Source: Xanthostigma xanthostigma (Eukaryota > Arthropoda > Insecta > Raphidioptera > Raphidiidae). From it: a stretch of DNA of 64,000 nucleotides. The stretch spans positions 4,464,001 to 4,528,000 of the forward strand of contig OY754472.1 in the NCBI GenBank assembly GCA_963575645.1, in the 5' to 3' direction. Below, piece after piece: positions 1-9,830 of the stretch; position 1 is the first letter of the stretch; every line of letters begins with the position of its first letter. A model generated the notes under the pieces. The model was given only the letters and a program-made list of their open reading frames with translations. It was not told the origin of the DNA and searched no databases. The translations under genes were made by a program, and so were the position numbers.

Positions 1-482
1 AAATGCTTCTAGCTCAGTTAGGATAGCGATCCGGGTATATGTTCATTAGACATTTTTGACTTGAAATCACCCCAGTAACGCAGTCCCAGGCTATGGCAGT
101 CATGTGGTGGGACACCCTGCATGTAATAATGAGAATATGTACTATTAGATTTGTTCTTACATGGTGCAAAATACCCTATTGCACGGTTTTATTCCCAACC
201 ATACGCGCCATTAGATGTTTCACATCAAAATAACCAAATATAGGACATACGCAGTTCTGGTTTACGGTCACCGATTTTATTATCGGAATACAGTAGACTT
301 TGTCAAAGTGTCACACAACTTGGAACTAAGACAAAGGTTTTCAAATAAATTGCGTACATTGTATGATGCAGCGAATAATAAGAAAATAAATTTACAGTCA
401 AACTTATTCGCTTCTCAAAAGGCTACAACTAGAGAAAGCACTGCAACCTCCAACTAGAGTTATAGCCTTATAGGAAATAAAT
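1..482. other. No gene recognised; AT-rich start of window
   Basis: No convincing coding region, RNA gene or intact element is seen. A short stretch near 213-231 (gatgtttcacatcaaaata) recurs almost unchanged near 2688-2706, so part of this segment is an old dispersed repeat. Confidence 0.5.
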
Positions 483-805
483 AACTTCACGATGAGAAAG
501 TCACTGTGACCATCCGTCTAAAATGATCACTGTGATCTGACAAGAGGGAACCACGTTCGAAAGTAATGTATGTCGTTCCATGTCACCGCAATCACGACGG
601 TCGCTCCAACCGAGTAGCCGACCAACGCCGACGTAACGCCAGAACGAAAGTTCGCTCGGTCAGGCTTAATTCGGCGTGATCACTGTGATCTGACAAGAGG
701 AAATCACGTTCCAAAGTAACGTATGTCGTTCCATGTCACAGCAATCACGACGATCGCTCCAACCGAGTAGCCGAGCAACGTCGATGTAACGTCCGACCGA
801 GTCTA
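483..805. repeat. Tandem pair of ~150-bp repeat units with GATCACTGTGATC motifs
   Basis: Two direct copies (about 525-660 and 678-805) share the blocks atcactgtgatctgacaaga and gctccaaccgagtagccga. A third copy lies at about 34,545-34,800. The units are rich in short near-palindromes such as gatcactgtgatc. No terminal inverted repeat or target duplication was found, so the class is unknown. Confidence 0.75.
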
Positions 806-1350
806 TATCCGTTCCATAATTTGAAATATAAACGCGGTGTTTTAGTGCAGTTCATCGGGTTCGAATACCTGCACTGCTTTATGCAGTCGTGCACCTTATC
901 TAAAGTTGAATGTTACTTCGCAAGCCGAGTCGGTTATTTGTCGACAAAGCAGATTACAATTCTGCACAGCCGGCTGTTTCCGTTTGTTTTAGCTTCTCGT
1001 TTTATCGAGGGATTTGCTGGACACTGCGACAGTTTCCCCCTGCAGCATCAAATGAGAGTCGGCACGTGATGTTAATACACAACAAACGCTTATCCGACGC
1101 CATTTTGCGTAATCGATATCGCCTCCTGTTTCGCTAATCGAAGCGATATTCTGTGAAGTACACGAACTTCACTACCATATCAAGGTTTCTTTTTATTATT
1201 ATTTGTAGAAGTTTTGTTCCAAAAATATGTATTGAAGGAGATTTAGTTGGTTGAGGAACGATTGAAAAATAAGCAGAGTATCGCTTGTGGCCAACGTTTC
1301 AAACAATATATTTTCATCTTCAGAGCCTCAAGGTTCTTTTTATATTAATA
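806..1350. other. No feature recognised
   Basis: Short open frames overlap here on both strands but show no domain, splice context or family resemblance. Nothing else was identified. Confidence 0.5.
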
Positions 1351-1525
1351 CTAGCTGTTACCAGCGGTTTCTCACGCGAATGAGACGAAACACGGATGCG
1401 TTCCCATTATTTAGCGTAGTTACTCCTTTCTCGACAATAAACCACCTAAAATTTTTTTTAAATTGATGACATTCACGCGATCGACGTCCTGACAAAGCTT
1501 GAAAATATTCGGAAGTAGGTACATT
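1351..1525 (-). mobile_element. Helitron 3' end (family of the 28,975 element)
   Basis: On the minus strand the segment ends in gctggtaacagCTAG followed by a host T, the Helitron-type 3' terminus. The preceding 170 bp match the 3' half of the complete element at 28,975-29,457 (shared blocks such as aaaggagtaacta and aataatgggaa). The 5' part is missing. Confidence 0.7.
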
Positions 1526-2205
1526 GACATGATATATCACTTTCAACAGTAAAACATATACAACAAAGGAAATCATTCAGTGTTAAAATATTTAGGTCAG
1601 TTTCAGTAAGTCAATTATATTGTAATTTTATTGCAGATTAACTTGTTACTTATTTTAAAAATGTGGAAAAAATTTCACTGTATAAATAAAACAAACATTA
1701 TTCCCTTGCATCATTAAATAACTTTCATAAACTAGGAAGTGTGTTTTAATAATCAGAAGGGGTCAATAGTAAATATTTATAAATTATTAAAAAAATTCAC
1801 GTATTTTTTAATTTAATATATTAGGACAAGGTCAGCTGACCGAACAATTTAAGTGTTTATATTAGTTTTTAAAATTTCGGTAAAATTTAAAGGAAAGGTC
1901 TCGACAACGCGACGCAAACCAAAAATCACTTTGTAATTCTGTACTTCCCCTAAAGGTAAACTATGTCAATAAATAAAATTATCGACCAATTTTTCAGACA
2001 ATATATTAACAAAATCATTCAATTAACGTTTCGATCCAGATTTGGATCTTATTCAGAATAAAAATTTAATTGAATAATTTGTTAATCGGTTGATAATTAT
2101 ATTTATTGAAGAATAATCAGACGTTAATCAAAGATTTTAGACCATGTGAAGTTCAAAATTGGCCCAATATAAGTTTTTTATAATATCAAATTTTAATTAA
2201 TGTTG
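1526..2205. other. AT-rich spacer, no feature recognised
   Basis: Low-complexity AT-rich sequence without an open frame of note. A weak inverted pair around 2000-2080 (caattaacgtttcgatccag) is visible but short. Confidence 0.5.
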
Positions 2206-2341
2206 CTGATATATAATAATAATAATGGGTTTAACGTCCGTTTCTCGACTTCATGTCATAACAGACGCCATTCGCACCATTACTATTTTCCATGTATCAC
2301 ACTTCCCGTTATTTTCTACATTTTTTCAACTTTAACTAATA
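2206..2341 (-). mobile_element. 3' tail fragment of the SINE/LINE family
   Basis: An (AAT)n run followed by gggtttaacgtccgtttctc and cataacagacgccattcgca matches the same region of the copies at 22,530 and 46,160. On the minus strand this is the 3' tail ending in (ATT)n. The copy stops where the inverted-repeat element at 2342 begins. Confidence 0.75.
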
Positions 2342-2676
2342 GCCCGTCGGCAAAAATTTTACTGACACATACTCTCCCGAAACTTTGTATATGGCTTCAT
2401 TAGGCCTATTCTGACACCTATTTCCTCTATGACTTTTCTTGATTTTGGGACGTTTTCCCTCTAAATTTTCCGAAAGATGTCGTTTGACGACATGTAAAAA
2501 TTTATAGATACTGTTTGTTTTTTTAATTGGATAGCTTAAAAACTTCAACCAAAACGCTAAAATAATGTTCTCTGACAAATAACATGAACCATTTAAAATG
2601 TCTGACACCTTGAATATGTCGAACATATTCGAGGTGTCAGACATTTTAAATGTCAGTAAAATTTTTGCCGACGGGC
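2342..2676. mobile_element. DNA element with perfect 26-bp terminal inverted repeats
   Basis: The first 26 bp (starting GCCCGTCGGCAAAAATTTTA) are the exact reverse complement of 2651-2676. Inside, 2592-2650 forms a near-perfect second palindrome (aatgtctgacacct / aggtgtcagacatt). No coding sequence is present, so this is a non-autonomous element. It adjoins the SINE/LINE tail fragment, but I could not define a target-site duplication, so the superfamily is open. Confidence 0.75.
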
Positions 2677-2699
2677 ACTCTGGCTATAATGTTTCACAT

Positions 2700-3049
2700 C
2701 AAAATAGAAAGAATATAATAAATTGATTAGGTAAGTAATTTTATGCCGATGACAAAACATTATTTGTGTAATAATTCTAAATTTCTAATTAATCAAGATG
2801 AATGTACTATTTATACATACGTAAAGTACAAAGCAATTTCTACAATGTTTTACATAAAAAATAAGAATTGTCATTTCGCATCCACGTGCCTTGCACGTGC
2901 TTATGTTTGTGTTCATAACTAAGTCATAATAACATAAAATGTTGCTACTTTGCTATCTTATCTATTATACATTTCTACATAGTATACATTCAAAAACATC
3001 GTTATTGGACTCGGTTCAGTACTGACGCGTAAAAATTGAAACGAATTTG
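2700..3049. other. No feature recognised
   Basis: AT-rich spacer; no coding, RNA or element signature seen. Confidence 0.45.
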
Positions 3050-3620
3050 GTGATGACAGATTTTGAAATTCCGTTCTATAATGCAGGTAAACGTCTACTA
3101 TTTCCAAAAGAACATTATTTCAGCCATAAATTAAATTTTAACGCAAATCATTGCATTTTTATCTTTCTATTTTGAATTAAGCGCGAAAATGCTTGTGACG
3201 TCACGCCTCAGTGACGGCTGATATTAGATGTCGTATTTATGGGTGTAGAGTTGTCGTGTAGAGGTATTTCGGAGAAAGGTATGTAAATTTACTTAATGAT
3301 ATGATTTATATTAAGTAGTATCTTAAAAGTAAGTACTTAGTAGTAAAAATAGTATGGCTTTCTTTAGTTGCAAGTTAACTAACCTCAAAAATAACCAATG
3401 ACATAAGTGCTAAGTATAATATATCACAAAAGAGGAATACGCGCGAAAACGCTCGTACGTGTCATGGCGTTCGCTTGTGACGTCACGCCTAAGTGACAAC
3501 TAACATTAGATGTTGTTATTAATGGGTGTAGAGTTGTGGTGCAGAGGTATTTCGTAGATGGGTACATGTAAAATGGTTTTTATTACATATTTCTTAAAAG
3601 TAAATACTTAAAAGTAACAT
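3050..3620 (+). repeat. Dispersed repeat, partly tandem; second copy at 26,365-26,745
   Basis: The segment from cagattttgaaattccgttc through acgtcacgcct and caagttaactaacctcaaaa matches 26,365-26,745 in the same orientation. Within this copy the block around gtgacgtcacgcct is duplicated (about 3178-3430 and 3437-3620). No termini were recognised. Confidence 0.7.
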
Positions 3621-4036
3621 GTGAAAGAGAGGTTACAAAAACATTTTTTTCTACTTAGACATGTGGGATTATGAATCGCTTCCTTGTACAAAATAAAAAA
3701 TATTTAACCGGTCCCTCTCCCTGAGAAGTCATAAACAACAATTTCTGTTAACCTGCACACGTTCCATAAATTAAAATTTCTGGAATTAGCAATTAAAATT
3801 ATATTATGTACAAGAAATGTTGTTTATCAAGTTTTTCACAAATAACTCCAACATACAATCTTTTTAATACCATTAACTTATCCATTACGTCTATAAAGCT
3901 GCCTATAATAAATAAATATATTTTGAAATGTTGTTTTTCAGTCATTGTTTCTTTTATACCTGCAGAGTAAAAGACTAATTACAAGAAAAATTATAGAATG
4001 TTCGTTTTCAACAAATCTCAATCAAAATAGTATATT

Positions 4037-4152
4037 ACACCACACTGGCCGAAAGTTTGATATTCTTGCACTGCGCGCTATGGTGCCCTCGGTTCGCCTC
4101 GGGCATCATGACGCGAAGTGCAGCGATATCAAACTTTCGGCCAGTGTGGTGT
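4037..4152. repeat. 116-bp foldback palindrome
   Basis: The left arm begins acaccacactggccgaaagt and the right arm is its reverse complement, ending at 4152. Pairing runs outward-in for about 28 bp, then continues with interruptions to a central block rich in gcc/ggc. It would form a strong hairpin. No coding content. Confidence 0.85.
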
Positions 4153-4203
4153 TTTTCTTCATACTTCGGTCGTAAGTACGCTTATTAAATACACTAATTT
4201 ATT

Positions 4204-4460
4204 AATTACATAAAAACACAGACAAATTCCAAGCAAGCAGCTTTGAAGTTATACGTGAAAACACGAATGACAGCTGTTCGCGACTTTTAGCTAAAATTTA
4301 ATGTGGTTGCTATGGAAACGACATCTAAATAACAGTTGATAGTTTGTTTCTTCTGCCGCCCGAACGCACGTACTTCCCGCATCAGTGTGTGTAATCCCGC
4401 CAATGCGCAAATGTTAGACTTTCTGCCTTACAATTTATGACGAAAGTATGGATTTTCGAT
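4204..4460 (+). repeat. Dispersed repeat; second copy at 55,897-56,155
   Basis: Near-identical over about 255 bp to 55,897-56,155, sharing blocks such as ccaagcaagcagctttga, aatgacagctgttcgcgact and ttagactttctgccttaca. No termini or open frame identify the class. The second copy is interrupted near its end by a hAT insertion, which shows where this repeat continues. Confidence 0.8.
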
Positions 4461-5280
4461 CGAGTGATGAAGAAAACAATATTATTTGTATAAAACATAC
4501 ATTTCGTTTGATTTCAATCAACATATTGTCCAAGAGCTATCAAACATCACAACGTGACGATTTGTGTGACGCTACGAGTAGGTTCAAGTGTGAGAGTATA
4601 TCGCACTGCAGCACACTTCAACTCAGCCCGTATACGCTCTCTCCCACACTTCAACCTATCCGTAACGTCTTACTCGCATGGTAGACATTAAGACCCGCCT
4701 AAATTATCCAACTTATTAATTTTAGATTTTATTAAATACTAAATTTGATGGTATGACATTTTCAAAATGCGTCAAGGATTTTTTTTGCAAATAAAATTTC
4801 GCACAGTTAAAAATTCACAGCTTGGTTAGGTCCCACTAGCCTTCAGCCAGGTGTTCGATTTTGTGTTCAGACATTACAAAAAAAGTGTTACGCAAATTTC
4901 CGCATTGCCACAAATACCTACCCAAAAATGTTTGACAGCTCTGCTACTATCAATACATACTTCCCGTTTAGAGGTCAAAAGTTGGCTATTTCATACTAAT
5001 TGCAATTTGTAAGTTACGTTTAGACATAAGAGAGTTGTATACCCAATTTGCGACATCTACGTTAGCATCTGACTTAATTGTTTATTGTTTGTTGTTTATA
5101 CAATAAATATTTTTTAACAAAAAAACAGTAATGCTGATTAAATATGTTATTCTGTGAATTGAGGAATTACACTGAAAACCCCGCTCCTTCAATATAGAGA
5201 CGTCATTTTTAACAAATCACACATTTAGTTTTACAATAATACTGAAACATTACAACTTATATACTTTTATTCTATACTGA
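4461..5280. other. Spacer with one short inverted repeat
   Basis: Around 4570-4670 the blocks gtaggttcaagtgtgagag and cccacacttcaacctatcc pair as imperfect inverted repeats. Otherwise no feature was recognised. Confidence 0.45.
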
Positions 5281-5610
5281 GCATAGGAATAAAATCGCAA
5301 TCGAACCATTAGGGTGCAAACATATACTTCTGTCTTTTTTTAAGCCGTAAGCACTGGCGTATCCAGGAGGGCAAAACAAGCACGGGAGATCAGGCTTAAA
5401 AAAAATCTAATTTGCCCCCTCCTGGGCCAAAAGCTGGGTACGCACATGTTAACGTCATAGTTTTTGAAACAGAGATATTTTATTCAGATTGAATACAAGT
5501 ACATCAACCAATCCTAGCATGGGAGAAATCAGGGAATTACATCGAAGAAAGAGACGCAGATATATTTTCGATACGCCTTGTTGCCTTCACTCACCGCACA
5601 AATAGTAGAA
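5281..5610 (-). repeat. Dispersed repeat X (CACTGGCGTA core), copies at 8160, 18,890, 44,640
   Basis: A core of about 110 bp (cactggcgtatccaggaggg to the gctgggtacgc block) sits inside a longer repeat shared with 18,890-19,210 and 44,640-44,900 in the opposite orientation; the outer part also matches 8160-8300. The core ends (CACTGGCGTATCCAG and CATGGGCGTACCCAG) are imperfect inverted repeats, so it may be a small DNA element resident in an older repeat. Confidence 0.7.
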
Positions 5611-5689
5611 AGACAATGATTCATAAATTATTAAATATATGCAATTTCTAGACACTGAAAAATAAATCAATGCTCTGTGCTAATATTCG

Positions 5690-5870
5690 AACTGTCACTG
5701 CGCGCGCACCAGATCTATCCACAAAACACGCTTGAAAAATAATCTCGTGTGAAGCGAGCACTTAACAGCAATCAAGAAAACCAGCGCTAGAAAACTAGTA
5801 GGCAAATCTAGCAAGGAATCTAGCAGCGTTTCTAGCCTCGTGTGCAGTGGCCTTTAGACTATACAGTTCG
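5690..5870 (+). repeat. Dispersed repeat Y; copies at 8455-8625 and 53,125-53,180
   Basis: Shares actgtcactgcgcgcgcac, tctcgtgtgaagcgagcac and ccagcgctagaaaactagta with 8455-8625; the last block also appears in reverse at 53,125-53,180. The 5690 and 8455 copies each accompany part of repeat X. Confidence 0.7.
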
Positions 5871-6189
5871 AATGTCCAAGAAGCGGTGAATATTTTTGAA
5901 TAGAAGATTTTTTGAACGCTTGATATGAATGCCACTGTTAGGTAATTCTGAGAACTATTTGTACGAAATATGTGGTTTCGCATATCGGTTTTAACAACGA
6001 TGTCACTAACTGATAAGTGCCAATGAGGAAAAATTATGTAAAAAATATTGACATTTTCAGTGTCAACATTGTTGCGAATATTTACACTTAACTTTCCTGA
6101 ATGATTATTTTTATCTGAACCGCAAAACAGATGTTACTATTTCATGCAGGAAACCATTCATACAATTCAAATATCCCCAAAGAGACAAA

Positions 6190-6330
6190 GAATTGGATGC
6201 ATTATTAGAGGAAGATTCGTTCCAAACACAAAAAGAACTTGCAGTTACTTTAAAAGTCATTCAACAAGCAATTTCGCATCGCTTAAAATCGTTGGGTATT
6301 ATTCAAAAACAAGGACATTGGGTTGCTTAA
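6190..6330 (+). pseudogene. Mariner transposase fragment (N-terminal helix-turn-helix)
   Basis: The frame starting at 6190 reads ELDALLEEDSFQTQKELA, then IQQAISHRLKSLG and a QKQGHWV block before a stop at 6328. This order matches the second helix-turn-helix of mariner-family transposases, where a related block precedes the Tyr-Glu-Leu-Lys-Pro motif. Only about 46 residues remain; a KKPRR remnant follows after the stop. The DDD catalytic domain is absent, so it cannot be active. No terminal repeats could be assigned. Confidence 0.8.
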
Positions 6331-6351
6331 AAACAGTTGTGTGGTTTTAAG

Positions 6352-6693
6352 AAACCACGACGCAAGTGAAACTTTTATTGGATTGTAGGCGTTGGATTGT
6401 AGACACTTATCCATCACGATTAATTATAAACAACAATATTCACATGAATACACGAATAAAAACATGTAAACACTGTACAGCACTTGCCCGCATGACAGAC
6501 TGACTATGTGTTATACAAACTACATGGTCAGCTGATGCTAACCATGGGCGCCGCCATATTGGCCTTGGCTGCTCTACCGAGCGCCTATACTCCGAACGCC
6601 TTTCACTTTGCCCCTACTCCGCGGCCGCCTGTAATGCGACATGCAACAGACGGCCAGAAAAATTCGGGACGATTGAATAAAAGTTTCACTTTA
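6352..6693. mobile_element. DNA element with AAGTGAAACTTTTATT inverted ends; internally deleted inverted copy at 18,250
   Basis: The ends AAGTGAAACTTTTATT (6364-6379) and AATAAAAGTTTCACTT (6676-6691) are exact inverted repeats. The interior (cccgcatgacagactgacta, cagctgatgctaaccatggg) is found in reverse at 18,250-18,455, which lacks about 130 bp of this copy. It directly follows the mariner remnant, and the flank aaccacgacgc is shared by both copies, so the true element may extend into the mariner part. Confidence 0.65.
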
Positions 6694-6699
6694 AAAAAT

Positions 6700-7369
6700 A
6701 ATCGTGTGATTTGCAACTCTAAAAAAATTAAAATAACATTTGTTGCGCATCTGTCGGGAATTGCATACCACTGAACCACTGACATTGCTTAGCTATCGAT
6801 ATTTACATAGGTATAACAAATCGTGAAGTTAGAAGGCGTTGCATTTCACAAAATATTAATGTCAAAAAACTAACTAATATTTGAAATGGAATCAGTTTTT
6901 TAACAAATGTAATCTTTTTATTTTAAGACAACATACGCAATCTTTAGATGTCCATATGCTTTTAAAATAATATGTTGTTATATATAAAATATATACTTTA
7001 TGTATTTTTTGACGAATTTAAACCCTAGATAGGGTTCATAATAATAAATTTCTAATAATATGTGGTGATATATTTGCATTCATTCAGTCAAAGGAAACGG
7101 TTCTCAAAGTGGGTTAATTCCAGCAATGTAAGTACTCTTGCACAGGAAAAAACAAGACGATTTAAAACTTTACACCACATTTTACCACGTGTCTATGTGT
7201 GTACACAGCAGGATCATCATCAGTCATCATCACATCACATCGAGTTGCCTCGCACAATCACACTCGTTGTCGTCGACGCGGCAGCCGACGTGTTCGGTTT
7301 TACGCGTTTGTCGCACCGACGACGTCATTCCGGCATCAAGTCATTTTGCATTAATCGTATTATATTTAA
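6700..7369. other. Spacer, no gene recognised
   Basis: A fragment near 6830-6870 (gcatttcacaaaatattaatg) resembles 16,790-16,830. The open frames at 7062-7373 and 7138-7527 overlap in different frames, and the second runs into a Helitron end, so neither is credible as a gene. Confidence 0.5.
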
Positions 7370-8153
7370 CTAGCGGTCCCGTCCGGTTTCACCCGGGTGC
7401 AAAAGAACGAATGGGGAAGGAAGGGTTCATCTTAGTTTACCGAGATGAATGTTGGGTCCAAATTTTTTGCAGTTTTCGGCAGTTCCCTGCTTTATTACTT
7501 ATTTTAAACTCAAACCTCCATTTTTGATGAAAATATTTTTTTTAAGTAATAATTACTTCTTTTAAATCACTAATTAGGTACTGTATAATTATCAAAATAT
7601 AATAAATATTTTATTGAAAATACTGTAGGAAAATTATTTTTATATATATAGGTACTGTAATAGTTTTCAAATGAGCTATTATTTAGATTTATTTAATTTT
7701 AATTAGTAGTAAATAAAACTAAAATAAATTTAAATGATAGCCTTAGAAAAAAGCAATGTAGAAAATAAAAAAAAACATTAAAAACATATTCGTCCAAGGT
7801 GGGGCTCGAACCCAGGACCCTGAGATTAAGAGTCGAGCGCTCTACCGACTGAGCTAACCGAGATTCGGTACGTGCGCCGCTAATATTGGGATTTGGGATA
7901 TTCTGTTAGGGCATGTCGCATTTCACCTGCATATAAGCATATGGTGAAAAATGTTGACTGACATTCTGCAACATTTTTCATTGATTTTCCGCTCCTATTA
8001 GTCGTAACGTGATATTATATAGCCTATAGCCTTCCTCGATAAATGGGCTATTCAACAAAAAAAATGTTTTTTAATTCGAACCAGTAGTTCCTGAGATTAG
8101 CGCGTTGAAACAAACAAACAAACAAATTCTTCTGCTTTATATATTAGTATAGA
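7370..8153 (-). mobile_element. Complete Helitron-type element, 784 bp, with tRNA-Lys-like insert
   Basis: On the minus strand it starts TCTATACTAATATATAAAGC next to a host A (forward T at 8154) and ends in accgctag next to a host T, the A^T insertion pattern of Helitrons. The subterminal blocks (aaacaaacaaacaaattc, gcctatagccttcctcgata, gtttcacccgggtgc) are shared with the copies at 12,789, 39,686 and 53,454. It lacks Rep/helicase coding and is non-autonomous. Confidence 0.85.
7791..7863 (-). tRNA. tRNA-Lys(CUU)-derived sequence inside the Helitron (not a functional gene)
   Basis: The minus strand shows TTAGCTCAGTCGGTAGAGC (D arm and A box), an anticodon loop CTCTTAA and a GGGTTCGAGCCCC T arm. 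The acceptor stem and anticodon stem no longer pair, so it is a tRNA-derived relic. The same block is at the same position of the related Helitron at 39,686-40,305. Confidence 0.7.
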
Positions 8154-8159
8154 TAACTT

Positions 8160-8300
8160 ACTATATGAATCAATGTGCGGTGAGTGAAGGCAACAAAGCT
8201 TATCGAAAATATATCTGCGTTTCTTTCTTTGTTGTAATTCCCTGATTTCTCCGATGATAGGATTGGTTGATGTACTTGCATTCAATCTGAATACAGTGTC
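8160..8300 (+). repeat. Repeat X, partial copy
   Basis: Matches the outer part of repeat X (caatgtgcggtgagtgaagg, ggattggttgatgtacttgc) seen at 5490-5610 in reverse and at 18,890-19,000. The CACTGGCGTA core is absent here. Confidence 0.65.
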
Positions 8301-8454
8301 TCTGTTTCTGCTAGCTTCGCCGCTAGGTATGAGCAAAAACCGATCAGGAAGCAGTATCTTCTCACGTGGGCGACTTGAACAAACGCCCACAAACCAACAT
8401 GGCGTCATTCTGCTCAGACAACAGAGTACAGACGCGTTTTGCGCTGTGTTTATA

Positions 8455-8625
8455 TTTGAACTGTCACTGCGCGCGCACTAGATTTATTCACAAAACTAGC
8501 TTGACAAGACGTCTCGTGTGAAGCGAGCACATAAAACCAGCGCTAGAAAACTAGTAGGCAAATCCAGCAAGGAATCTAGCAGCGTTTCAAGCCTCGTGTG
8601 CAGAGCGGCCTTTACTCTAACCAAG
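8455..8625 (+). repeat. Repeat Y, copy
   Basis: Near-identical to 5690-5870 over actgtcactgcgcgcgcac through ggaatctagcagcgttt. Class unknown. Confidence 0.65.
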
Positions 8626-9140
8626 AGATTTCATTGCGTCATTCTAAATCGTATGTATATACTATATAGTATTACCTTGTCATTATAAAAAATCCCAATA
8701 TATATATTTGCGTCGTTATATGCATTATACATATTACATTTTTAATTGCAGTAAACAACTATAATAAGCATCTATAGTGCATTAAAGTGCAATAAACACA
8801 AAATCGTATTTGGAATTGCTGTTATTCGAAAACAGGATCTATGTAACTGTTTTCATGACGTCAGAAGATAGTATTAATTGTTTATGATGAATTTAATATT
8901 TACACGCGTGTTCGATTTACGTACATATTATGCATTCATTTATGTATAGGTAAAATAAATAAATATAATAATGTTAAGTAACCCACAACAATACAAGATC
9001 CAAACAATAGCCCACATGTTTTCACGTCTGCAACAATGTTCTCGTAAAAATAACAAAGTGCAATTAGACTGATACAGTGTGCGTAAAAAAAAAACTTTCA
9101 ATTAAAGATGACTGTTGAAAACAAAAGTTATAAAAAAACA
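8626..9140. other. AT-rich spacer
   Basis: No coding, RNA or element signature recognised. Confidence 0.45.
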
Positions 9141-9260
9141 AGCGGTCCGGTTCGGCTTCGCTCGAATTTTTGTGGATTGTTACCATTTGTTTGTTGATTT
9201 ATGTTGCAAAATTGGTCTCCTCGAAAAGCGCTTTTATTTTAGCGCGATAATTCTTTTAAT
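9141..9260 (-). mobile_element. Helitron-like 3' fragment (GGAGACCAAT family)
   Basis: In reverse this matches the 3' parts of 38,740-38,925 and 54,035-54,260 (aaaagcgcttttc, ggagaccaat, cgggcgaagccga in the better copy). The 5' part is missing. Confidence 0.55.
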
Positions 9261-9289
9261 TTACAATGCTTGGACCATCTTATAGAGAA

Positions 9290-9544
9290 AGTTATGAAAT
9301 ATGATTATGTATTAATGTATTTTTTTAATTTTCACGACAATAAGATAGTATTTTTAATAGTTTAGTTTTTATTAAATATTTTGTACAAAACTACGGTGTT
9401 TTCTCAAAGAAACTGTTTTAGTAACATGTAACGACATCTGATAGAATTTTCTCAAAGCTATTAGTTCAGACGCCGGGCCGTAACCGAAACACATTTTGCG
9501 GAATTATATCTATCGCACTCGGGTGAAACCGGGCCGGACCGTTA
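9290..9544 (+). mobile_element. Helitron 3' end (CACAATTTTGGCC family)
   Basis: Contains attatatctatcgcac then gggtgaaaccgggccggac, ending cgttagt, the 3' end shared by copies at 10,914, 25,637, 38,329 and 47,300. The 5' end is missing and the CTAG terminus has decayed to TTAG. Confidence 0.65.
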
Positions 9545-9584
9545 GTCATCTTATCAATTGTAAATTAACTATAACCAACTGAAA

Positions 9585-9830
9585 CTTGAAAAAAAAATTG
9601 GTTGTTTGTAAAGTCGGTTTACGGACGATAGTTTTACGTGATAACGTATTCCGCTCGAATATCATAATACATAACCTAAATTTTAGTAGCTGTCAAACTT
9701 GGGCCGATCGTGCTTCTCTATCGCTTATACTGCGCTCTCGCTTGCACGCACAGGGTCAGGCGGAACGTTATGGCGTTACACTTTTACAAAAGACGTTATC
9801 ACGTCAAAAAAGAAATAGGGTATTTAAAAA
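9585..9830 (+). repeat. Dispersed repeat Z with inverted GTGATAACGT blocks; copies at 16,575 and 17,128
   Basis: The left part (agtcggtttacggacgatag, acgtgataacgt) is repeated at 16,575-16,660, and the right part (cacagggtcaggcggaacgt, acgttatcacgtc) at 17,128-17,260. The two ends carry inverted ACGTGATAACGT blocks, consistent with a DNA element, but no target duplication was defined. Confidence 0.65.

Noticed and set aside
2336-2644. 102-codon minus-strand frame as a gene
   Set aside because: It lies almost entirely inside the inverted-repeat element at 2342-2676 and encodes its palindromes.
7138-7527. 129-codon open frame as a gene
   Set aside because: It runs from spacer into the 3' end of a Helitron, so its second half is translated transposon sequence.
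7791-7863. Functional tRNA-Lys gene
   Set aside because: The acceptor and anticodon stems do not pair, and the sequence is an internal part of a repeated Helitron.
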